From an uncultured Clostridia bacterium (GTDB lineage: Bacteria > Bacillota > Clostridia > UBA1381), in NCBI GenBank assembly GCA_944391635.1, contig CALXUL010000006.1, forward strand, positions 1 through 10,223: a stretch of 10,223 bases of DNA. The letters run 5' to 3'. The number at the start of each line of letters is the position of its first letter. The stretch's first letter is position 1. The notes below the pieces were generated by a model. It had not been told where the DNA came from. It did no database searches and saw only the letters and a list, made by a program, of their open reading frames with translations. The position numbers and the translations under genes were made by a program. Of this stretch, positions 1-6,822 are shown piece after piece.

Positions 1-1064
1 CACTGATAAATTTTCATTTCCGGACCTACGACAATAACCGAACGTCCTGAATAGTCAACACGTTTTCCAAGTAGGTTCTGACGGAATCTTCCCTGCTTAC
101 CCTTTAATAGGTCAGACAGAGATTTGAGCGCACGGTTACCGGGACCGGTTACTGTTCTGCCGCGTCTGCCGTTATTAAGAAGCGCGTCAACCGCTTCTTG
201 AAGCATACGCTTTTCGTTCCTGATAATGATTTCCGGCGCGCCAAGTTCAAGAAGTCTGCGCAAACGATTGTTTCTGTTTATTACTCTTCTGTATAAATCG
301 TTTAAGTCACTTGTCGCAAAACGTCCGCCGTCAAGCTGTACCATAGGTCTTAAATCAGGCGGAATTACCGGAATTACTGACAAAATCATCCATTCGGGGC
401 GGTTATTTGAAAGGCGGAATGCCTCTACGATTTCCAGTCTTTTTATTATTTTCCCCTTTTTCTGACCTTGAGCGCTTTCAAGCTCCTCTTTTAGTTCTGT
501 TGACAGCTCGTCAAGATCGATACGCTCAAGCAGATCGCGGATTGCTTCTGCACCCATTGCTGCTGTGAATTTATTTCCGTATTTTTCGTATAAATCATGA
601 TATTCCTGTTCTGAAAGGATTTGGTTTTGTTTTAGTTCGGTGTTGCCGGGATCGGTAACTATATATGCTGCAAAGTACAAAACCTTCTCCAACTGACGCG
701 GGGAAATATCAAGTATCAGTCCCATTGATGAGGGCACGCCCTTAAAATACCAGATATGTGATACAGGTGTGGCAAGCTCTATATGTCCCATTCTCTCACG
801 GCGAACTTTAGATCTTGTTACCTCAACTCCACATCGGTCGCATACTACGCCTTTATAACGTATCTTTTTATATTTTCCGCAATGACATTCCCAGTCCTTG
901 GTCGGTCCGAAAATTCTTTCGCAGTAAAGACCGTCGCGTTCGGGCTTTAAGGTACGGTAGTTTATCGTTTCGGGCTTTTTCACCTCGCCGTGCGACCACG
1001 ACCTGATTGTTTCGGGAGATGCAAGACCGATTTTTATCGCATCAAAGCTATTAAATTCCAACAT
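1..1064 (-). CDS. rpoC: RNA polymerase subunit beta' (RpoC), N-terminal part, cut by the window edge
   Basis: This is the beginning of the largest subunit of bacterial RNA polymerase, which with beta forms the clamp and active centre. About 354 residues are visible, running from MLEFNSFDAIKIGLASPE to the left edge. The zinc-ribbon cysteines are in place: C60-x-C62 (ECHCGKYKR) and C75-x2-C78 (VVCDRCGVEV). Further in are the RPMVQLDGGRFATSDLNDL block (about 239-257) and GKRVDYSGRSVIVVGPE at about 333-349. The catalytic NADFDGD motif lies beyond the edge, so the window cannot show it. The start at 1064 is fixed by an AGGAGG eight bases upstream and by the usual N-terminus of the family. The gene follows rpoB by 15 bases with no promoter or terminator between, so the two are co-transcribed. 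No frameshift or unusual residue was seen in the visible part. Confidence 0.98.
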   Translation of the reverse strand, partial: MLEFNSFDAIKIGLASPETIRSWSHGEVKKPETINYRTLKPERDGLYCERIFGPTKDWECHCGKYKKIRYKGVVCDRCGVEVTRSKVRRERMGHIELATPVSHIWYFKGVPSSMGLILDISPRQLEKVLYFAAYIVTDPGNTELKQNQILSEQEYHDLYEKYGNKFTAAMGAEAIRDLLERIDLDELSTELKEELESAQGQKKGKIIKRLEIVEAFRLSNNRPEWMILSVIPVIPPDLRPMVQLDGGRFATSDLNDLYRRVINRNNRLRRLLELGAPEIIIRNEKRMLQEAVDALLNNGRRGRTVTGPGNRALKSLSDLLKGKQGRFRQNLLGKRVDYSGRSVIVVGPEMKIYQ

Positions 1065-1072
1065 TTTCGTCG

Positions 1073-1078
1073 CCTCCT
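1073..1078 (-). promoter_or_regulatory. rpoC ribosome binding site next to the rpoB stop
   Basis: The minus strand reads TAATAGGAGGCGACGAAAATG. The rpoB stop TAA is two bases before a perfect AGGAGG, and rpoC starts eight bases after it. This spacing suits translational coupling, or immediate re-binding of ribosomes, which would keep beta and beta' stoichiometric. It also settles the rpoC start. Confidence 0.85.
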
Positions 1079-1079
1079 A

Positions 1080-4000
1080 TTAAAAATCGTCCGTTGTGAG
1101 GATATCGCGCGAATTATCCGGAGCATCTTCCTCTTCGTCGTCGGCATAATAGTCATCGCCATAGCTGTAATCTTCGTCGTCCTCGTCATCATCTACGTCA
1201 TCTATCGTCATATCGTTGTCAGAATACGTTTCATCACCCTGCATTGTATCAATCAGATCTTGAGCGGGGATGTCATCATCTTCTTCAAGACAGGCGTCAA
1301 GATCTATTTCCTCATGGTTTTTGTTGAGGATTCTGATATCAAGGGCAAGAGCCTGAAGTTCCTTAACAAGCACCCTGAAGGATTCAGGTATACCCGACCT
1401 TGGGATATTTTCACCCTTTACAATTGCCTCATAAGTCTTAACACGTCCTACAATATCATCCGACTTAACGGTTAATATCTCCTGAAGCGTATATGCCGCG
1501 CCGTAAGCCTCGAGTGCCCAAACTTCCATCTCTCCGAAACGCTGACCGCCGAACTGTGCTTTACCGCCGAGCGGCTGCTGGGTTACGAGTGAATATGGAC
1601 CTGTGGAACGAGCATGGATTTTATCGTCAACCAAGTGGTCAAGTTTTAGATAATACATGATTCCGACAGTAACCGGATTATCAAATTTCTCGCCGGTTCT
1701 GCCGTCGTAAACGGTTGATTTAAAGGACTGGTCCAGTCCTGCAAGTTCAAATGCCTGCGACAAGTCCTCATCGTGTGCACCGTCAAATACCGGTGTTGCA
1801 ATCTTGAGAAACTTTCCGTTTGGCAAGTTTTCTTTCGCGTCAAGGATTACCTTTTTATATGATTCATCTACTGTCATAGCCTCAAGCTCGCGCCGGCTCT
1901 TTAAGCTGAGCGCGCGGTAAGCATACCCAAGATGCATCTCAAGCACCTGCCCGATATTCATACGCGACGGCACGCCCAAGGGGTTTCGTACAATCTGAAG
2001 AGGGGATCCGTCTTCAAGAAACGGCATATCCTCGCGGGGCAGAACTCTTGAAACGACACCCTTGTTTCCGTGACGTCCAGCCATCTTGTCGCCGACAGAA
2101 ATCTTTCGTTTCTGGGCAATATAGCAGCGTACTACTTCATTTACGCCCGGTGCGACGTCATCGCCGTTTTCGCGTGTAAAGGTTTTAACATCTACAATTA
2201 TTCCGTTTTCTCCGTGCGGAACTCTTAAAGAGGTATCACGCACTTCACGGGCTTTTTCACCAAATATTGCGCGCAGCAGACGTTCTTCTGCCGTAAGTTC
2301 GGTTTCGCCTTTCGGTGTAACTTTTCCTACAAGGATATCTCCTGCACGCACTTCTGCGCCTATGCGGATTATACCCTGCTCATTTAAGTCTTTTAGCGCA
2401 TCTTCCGATACGTTCGGGATGTCACGAGTTATCTCCTCAGGTCCAAGCTTGGTATCACGCGCTTCACACTCATATTCTTCTATGTGTATTGAGGTAAATA
2501 CGTCGTTCATTACAAGCTCTTCGCTGATTAAAACCGCATCCTCGTAGTTATAGCCTTCCCAGGTCATAAAGCCTATCAGTATATTTTTACCAAGCGCAAG
2601 CTCGCCGTTTGACATTGCAGGACCGTCGGCAATTATATCGCCTTTTTCTACATGCTCACCAACAGTGACAATCGGTCGCTGGTTTATGCAGGTAGACTGG
2701 TTTGAACGTGCAAATTTAATAAGCTTCTGCACGTGTTTTGCGCCGGTAGCATCGCCTTTTATAACGATTTCATCTGCCGATACTTTAATAACTGTTCCTG
2801 ATTCCTTTGCAAGAACAGCAGAACCTGAATCTCGCGCAACTTTATACTCCATACCGGTTCCCACAATCGGAGAGTCGGTTGTAAGAAGAGGTACTGCCTG
2901 ACACTGCATGTTAGAACCCATAAGCGCACGGTTTGCGTCATCGTTTTCAAGGAAAGGAATACATGCCGTAACAACCGATACAAGCTGTCTCGGAGATACA
3001 TCCATATAATCTATCCTGCTGCCGTCTACCTCAATAATTTCATCACGGTAACGTGCGGCAACATGCTTGTCTAAGAAATGCCCCTCATCATCGAGCGGCT
3101 CGTTTGCCTGTGCGATAATGAATTCGTCTTCGGTATCAGCCGTCATATATACGATTTCATCAGTAACTACGCCCTTTTCCTTGTCTACTTTACGGTACGG
3201 AGCCTCAATAAACCCGTACTCATTAACACGGGCAAAGGTTGCAAGCGAGGTGATAAGTCCTATGTTAGGACCTTCAGGCGTTTCTATAGGACACATTCTT
3301 CCATAATGAGAGTAGTGAACGTCACGCACTTCAAAGCCTGCGCGCTCACGAGAAAGTCCCCCTGGACCTAATGCCGAAATACGTCTTTTATGACGCAGTT
3401 CTGCAAGCGGGTTCGGCTGGTCCATGAACTGTGAAAGCTGGGACGAACCGAAAAATTCATTTATTGTAGCAATTATCGGTCTTATATTAATAAGAGTTTG
3501 AGGTGTGATGATTTCAAGGTCCTGTATGGTCATACGCTCTCTTACGACACGTTCCATTCTTGCAAGACCGATTCTGAACTGATTCTGTAAAAGCTCGCCT
3601 ACGCTGCGAAGACGTCTGTTGCCCAGATGGTCAATATCATCTATTGTGCCTACGCCGTTTGCAAGGTTTATCATATAGTTAATGGAAGCCATCATATCGT
3701 CAATAGTAATATGTTTCGGAGAAAGCTCATCGGCTCTTGCGGCAATTGCCTCATAGAGGTCCTCTCCGTCCTCAAGATTATCGAGGATGTCCATCAGAAC
3801 CTTTTTGCGGACTTTTTTAAGCTTTAGGTCGGATACGTCAATATCCACATACTCTGATATGAGTACCATATCATTTGAAAGTATGCGCACGCGTCTGCCC
3901 TCAACTAAAACATCAAGGGAATTAACACCGACATCTTCCATTTTGCGAACTGTTGCATAGGTAAGCTCGTCGCCGGCGTTTGCAAGAACTTCGCCGGTTA

Positions 4001-4889
4001 TCGGATCTACCACATCATCAGCAGCGATTTTTCCTACGATTCTCGAGGTGAGAGCAAGCTTTTTATCAAATTTATAACGTCCAACCCTCGCAAGGTCATA
4101 CCTTTTCGGGTCAAAGAACATATTATTTACAAGTGACTGAGCATTCTCGACGTTCAAAGGCTCGCCGGGACGAAGACGCTTGTATATTTCAAGCATAGCA
4201 TCTGCCGCATTATCGGTCGGATCCTTTTCAAAAGTAGCCGTAAAACGCGGATCCTCGCCGAACAAATCAAGTATCTGTGCATTTGTTTCCACGCCCATTG
4301 CACGAATCAAGATCGTTACTGGGATTTTTCTTGTCCGGTCAATTCTTACCGAAAATACATCATTTGAGTCGGTTTCATATTCAAGCCATGCTCCGCGGTA
4401 CGGAATAACGGTTGAATTATAAAGCGGTTTTCCGGTCTTATCACGCTCAAAACCGTAGTAAATACCAGGTGAACGCACTAACTGGCTTACGATTACACGT
4501 TCTGCGCCGTTTATAATAAATGTGCCCTGCTCTGTCATAAGCGGGAAATCTCCAAGGAATATCTCCTGCTCCTTGATTTCTCCGGTTTCGGTATTTATAA
4601 GCCGTACGCTTACCCGAAGCGGAGCGGCATATTTTGCATCACGCTCTTTACATTCCTCCACCGAATATTTGGAATTATAATCAAGACGGTAATCGAAAAA
4701 TTCCAGCACAAGATGTCCCGAATGGTCTGTTATCGGAGAAATATCGTGGAATACTTCCTTAAGACCCTCTTCAAGAAACCACTTGTACGAATCCTTCTGC
4801 ACCTCGATAAGATTCGGCATCTCTAAAACTTCGTTGATTTTAGAATAACTGAGCCTGGTGTTTTTGCCCATATGCACCTGATGCACCAT
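1080..4889 (-). CDS. rpoB: RNA polymerase subunit beta (RpoB)
   Basis: Complete 1269-residue beta subunit of RNA polymerase. The N-terminus (MGKNTRLSYSKI region) is the standard clostridial one, and the start at 4889 has GAGGTGAT just upstream. Visible landmarks: the fork/rifampicin pocket at about 479-511 (GSSQLSQFMDQ, HKRRISALGPGG), RMCPIETPEGPNIGLI (531-546), the catalytic-region block GDKMAGRHGNKG (933-944), and the C-terminal anchor LGGKAQFGGQRFGEMEVWAL (1107-1126). Downstream of about 1197 comes an extension of some 70 residues that is extremely Asp/Glu-rich (DDDEDDEDY and similar), as seen in many Clostridia. In the Rif pocket, E. coli positions 518, 522 and 525 read Pro, Ala and Arg here, while Q513, D516, H526, R529 and S531 are conserved. 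The gene heads an rpoBC operon and has its own promoter. No rplL lies directly upstream; a divergent DnaD-type gene does. Confidence 0.99.
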   Translation of the reverse strand: MVHQVHMGKNTRLSYSKINEVLEMPNLIEVQKDSYKWFLEEGLKEVFHDISPITDHSGHLVLEFFDYRLDYNSKYSVEECKERDAKYAAPLRVSVRLINTETGEIKEQEIFLGDFPLMTEQGTFIINGAERVIVSQLVRSPGIYYGFERDKTGKPLYNSTVIPYRGAWLEYETDSNDVFSVRIDRTRKIPVTILIRAMGVETNAQILDLFGEDPRFTATFEKDPTDNAADAMLEIYKRLRPGEPLNVENAQSLVNNMFFDPKRYDLARVGRYKFDKKLALTSRIVGKIAADDVVDPITGEVLANAGDELTYATVRKMEDVGVNSLDVLVEGRRVRILSNDMVLISEYVDIDVSDLKLKKVRKKVLMDILDNLEDGEDLYEAIAARADELSPKHITIDDMMASINYMINLANGVGTIDDIDHLGNRRLRSVGELLQNQFRIGLARMERVVRERMTIQDLEIITPQTLINIRPIIATINEFFGSSQLSQFMDQPNPLAELRHKRRISALGPGGLSRERAGFEVRDVHYSHYGRMCPIETPEGPNIGLITSLATFARVNEYGFIEAPYRKVDKEKGVVTDEIVYMTADTEDEFIIAQANEPLDDEGHFLDKHVAARYRDEIIEVDGSRIDYMDVSPRQLVSVVTACIPFLENDDANRALMGSNMQCQAVPLLTTDSPIVGTGMEYKVARDSGSAVLAKESGTVIKVSADEIVIKGDATGAKHVQKLIKFARSNQSTCINQRPIVTVGEHVEKGDIIADGPAMSNGELALGKNILIGFMTWEGYNYEDAVLISEELVMNDVFTSIHIEEYECEARDTKLGPEEITRDIPNVSEDALKDLNEQGIIRIGAEVRAGDILVGKVTPKGETELTAEERLLRAIFGEKAREVRDTSLRVPHGENGIIVDVKTFTRENGDDVAPGVNEVVRCYIAQKRKISVGDKMAGRHGNKGVVSRVLPREDMPFLEDGSPLQIVRNPLGVPSRMNIGQVLEMHLGYAYRALSLKSRRELEAMTVDESYKKVILDAKENLPNGKFLKIATPVFDGAHDEDLSQAFELAGLDQSFKSTVYDGRTGEKFDNPVTVGIMYYLKLDHLVDDKIHARSTGPYSLVTQQPLGGKAQFGGQRFGEMEVWALEAYGAAYTLQEILTVKSDDIVGRVKTYEAIVKGENIPRSGIPESFRVLVKELQALALDIRILNKNHEEIDLDACLEEDDDIPAQDLIDTMQGDETYSDNDMTIDDVDDDEDDEDYSYGDDYYADDEEEDAPDNSRDILTTDDF

Positions 4890-4928
4890 TCTTTTATCAC
4901 CTCGTCTGAATTTTTGGTAGAATATTCC

Positions 4929-5017
4929 GGCGTTTTTAATTTTATATATTGCTCTTGATTTTTATAATTATATATGTTATAATCTAAACGAAAATCAATA
5001 GCAGCGGCTATTACGCC
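4929..5017 (-). other. Foldable 5' leader of rpoB mRNA
   Basis: Several complementary segments sit in the roughly 150-nt rpoB leader. AATAGC (4997-5002) and GCTATT (5007-5012) form a six-pair hairpin with a four-base loop. TTGATTTT (4955-4962) and AAAATCAA (4991-4998) form an eight-pair arm, inside which ATTATA/TATAAT (4967-4972, 4978-4983) can pair. The five-base GGCGT/ACGCC match (4929-4933, 5013-5017) could close the whole set. The AT-rich arms also overlap the opposite-strand promoter, so promoter sequence constraint is an alternative explanation. No terminator or known leader motif was recognised. Confidence 0.35.
4955..4983 (+). promoter_or_regulatory. Sigma-A-type promoter for the DnaD-domain gene
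   Basis: TTGATT (4955-4960), 17 bases, TATAAT (4978-4983), with TG just before the -10 (TGTTATAAT, extended -10). The predicted start is near 4990, leaving about 140 nt of leader before 5133. The promoter lies inside the rpoB leader, on the far side of the rpoB promoter, so the two divergent transcripts should overlap by about 48 nt. TTGATTTT at the -35 has an inverted partner AAAATCAA at 4991-4998, possibly an operator. A second TATAAT at 5054-5059 has no decent -35. Confidence 0.6.
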
Positions 5018-5044
5018 CATATTAATACCATAGTACAATAAACT

Positions 5045-5073
5045 ATACTATCATATAATTTCCAATATGTCAA
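5045..5073 (-). promoter_or_regulatory. Sigma-A-type promoter for rpoBC
   Basis: On the minus strand TTGACA (5073-5068) is followed by exactly 17 bases and then TAGTAT (5050-5045). This is a perfect -35 with a four-of-six -10 at optimal spacing. The predicted start is near 5038, giving a leader of about 150 nt before rpoB. It is the best minus-strand promoter in the gap, so rpoBC need not depend on upstream ribosomal-protein genes. Confidence 0.7.
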
Positions 5074-5132
5074 CAGGCATATTGTATTTTTTTTCTGATA
5101 TTTAAAAAATTAACGGATAAGAGGGATAAAAA

Positions 5133-6110
5133 ATGCCGTTTATCAATAATACGGATAGTTTTGTGGCGGTCAAAGACAGTTTTATACTTGAAAAAATGCC
5201 GGACGCAAACGGTACATATGTAAAAATCTACTTATATATATTGGCATGTAAAGGACGCAGTCTGGAATATTCCGAAATTGCCCAGGCGCTGTCGGTGCTT
5301 GAGAGCGATGTGGTAAATGCCGTAAAGTATTGGCAGGCAGAGGGTGAACTTTTTCTGGATGATGATTCTATATGCTTTAGCGCGCAGAAGAAAAATATTG
5401 CTCCCGGTGCAAAAAAGCATAAAGAAGATTTGCAAGTTTCACAGCCTGAGGAGATTCCGGAAGTAAAGAAAAGCGATTATACAGGAAAACAGGTGAGTGA
5501 GGCGGTTCTTGCAAGCGAAGAACTCCGTGAGATGATGAAAGTTTCGGAGGACCTTTTAGGAAAGCCGCTTAATCCATCTGATATGGAGTCACTTTACTGG
5601 ATGTATGATGCGCTCGGGTTTCCGCCTGAGTCGGTGCTGCTTTTGCTTGAGTATTGCGTGTCAAAAAATAAGCCCCGTATTTCATATGCGGAAAAAGTTG
5701 CGCTTTCCTGGAAAGAACGTGACTTGGTAACTCCTGAAAAAATCAGCGTTTTTCTTAGGGAGTCGGAACGCCGCGGTGAAGAAATAAAAAGGATTACCGA
5801 TAAGATGGGGATAAGCTCAAGACCGCTTTCATCAGGAGAAGAACAGTATTTTTCAAAGTGGACAGATGAGCTTAAAATGAGCAGTGAAATGATTTTGCTT
5901 GCGTATGAATATTGCATTATGCAGACGGGGAAAATTTCTTTTCCGTATATGGACAAGATTCTTGAGGGATGGAATAATGCAGGAATAAAAACGACTGCTG
6001 CTGCTCAGGAAGAACACGAGAATTTCCGCACAAAGCGGAAAACCGCTAACACAGTGCAGGATGATGGGTACTCGCATAATGACCTTGAACAGCTTTTGCG
6101 AGGGAAATAA
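5133..6110 (+). CDS. DnaD/DnaB-like replication initiation protein with two DDBH2 domains
   Basis: Protein of 325 residues. The N-terminal part (about 1-80) looks like a winged helix (YILACKGRSLEYSEIAQAL, then VVNAVKYWQAEGELF), followed by a charged linker (85-120). Two DnaD-type DDBH2 domains come next: about 125-200 (diverged end, YAEKVALSWKERDLVT) and about 215-288, which ends in the canonical YMDKILEGWNNAGIKT motif. In Bacillus, proteins of this kind (DnaD with one such domain, DnaB with two) remodel DNA at origins or restart sites and help load the replicative helicase. This domain order is common in Clostridia. The start at 5133 is preceded by GAGGGAT. No DnaC-type ATPase loader follows; lexA does, 87 bases on and with its own promoter. 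Family assignment is firm; the exact role at origin versus restart is inferred. Confidence 0.88.
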   Translation: MPFINNTDSFVAVKDSFILEKMPDANGTYVKIYLYILACKGRSLEYSEIAQALSVLESDVVNAVKYWQAEGELFLDDDSICFSAQKKNIAPGAKKHKEDLQVSQPEEIPEVKKSDYTGKQVSEAVLASEELREMMKVSEDLLGKPLNPSDMESLYWMYDALGFPPESVLLLLEYCVSKNKPRISYAEKVALSWKERDLVTPEKISVFLRESERRGEEIKRITDKMGISSRPLSSGEEQYFSKWTDELKMSSEMILLAYEYCIMQTGKISFPYMDKILEGWNNAGIKTTAAAQEEHENFRTKRKTANTVQDDGYSHNDLEQLLRGK

Positions 6111-6120
6111 TTTATTCTGA

Positions 6121-6149
6121 TTGACTTTGCAGATTAATAGTGCTATAAT
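6121..6149 (+). promoter_or_regulatory. Strong extended -10 promoter for lexA (and metK)
   Basis: TTGACT (6121-6126), 17 bases, TATAAT (6144-6149), with TGC directly before the -10. The predicted start is near 6156, giving a leader of about 42 nt. No GAAC-N4-GTTC (Firmicutes SOS box) was found between 6111 and 6197. The only nearby symmetry is CGCTTGCG (6165-6172), downstream of the predicted start. Confidence 0.75.
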
Positions 6150-6197
6150 ACATACAATAATTTTCGCTTGCGGAAGATGGCTTAAGGAGATGAGAAA

Positions 6198-6800
6198 ATG
6201 GCAAAGCTGACCGAAAAAGACTATGAGATATTGGAGTTTATACAGCAGCAGCTTGCAACACGCGGATTCCCGCCGAGTGTGAGGGAAATCTGCGGATATA
6301 CCGGCCTTACTTCTACCGCAACGGTTCATTCGAGACTTAAAAAACTTGAGGAGCATGGGTTGATTTCGCGCGAAGGGGCTAAAAACCGGTCAATAAGGGT
6401 GGTTGCCGGTGCAGGCGGCGACTCATACATACGTGTTCCGGTTTATGGCAGAATTACTGCCGGACAGCCTATTACTGCTGTTGAGGATATAGGCGAAAGC
6501 TTTCCTATTCCGTCATCTTTTGCGAGAAACAGAGAGCTGTTTATGTTAAAAGTGGCGGGCGAATCGATGATAAACGCGGCTATATTGGATGGCGATTTAA
6601 TTATAGTTCAAAAACAGGAAACTGCGGATAACGGTGATATTGTAGTCGCACTGATAAACGGAGAGGACGCAACGGTTAAGACATTTTACCGTGAGGACGG
6701 ACATATCAGGCTTCAGCCTGAAAATGACGCCATGTCACCTATTATTGTTACAAATGTAGCTGTTTTAGGTAAGGTCGTCGGCGTGTTGCGTATGTTCTAA
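6198..6800 (+). CDS. lexA: LexA repressor (SOS regulator, self-cleaving S24 protease)
   Basis: A 200-residue protein of normal LexA length. LexA represses DNA-damage genes and cleaves itself when RecA filaments form. The N-terminal winged helix (1-65) carries the typical pattern RGFPPSVREICGYTGLTST (22-40) and a following recognition helix. The C-terminal S24 peptidase has the Ala88-Gly89 cleavage bond (GRITAGQP), the nucleophile Ser123 (GESM) and the general base Lys161 (ATVKTFY). All catalytic features are intact, so it should be an active, cleavable repressor. The start has AAGGAG eight bases upstream. A strong promoter precedes it and metK follows after 22 bases, so the two are probably co-transcribed. 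No canonical SOS box is visible in the promoter, so autoregulation is unproven here. Confidence 0.97.
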   Translation: MAKLTEKDYEILEFIQQQLATRGFPPSVREICGYTGLTSTATVHSRLKKLEEHGLISREGAKNRSIRVVAGAGGDSYIRVPVYGRITAGQPITAVEDIGESFPIPSSFARNRELFMLKVAGESMINAAILDGDLIIVQKQETADNGDIVVALINGEDATVKTFYREDGHIRLQPENDAMSPIIVTNVAVLGKVVGVLRMF

Positions 6801-6822
6801 AAACCAGAAAGGATAAAAGAAA

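Noticed and set aside
990..1475. Plus-strand 161-codon reading frame with a strongly hydrophobic run resembling a membrane protein
   Set aside because: It is the antisense of the Asp/Glu-rich rpoB tail (GAY/GAR read backwards gives Val/Ile/Phe) and the rpoC start. No ribosome site.
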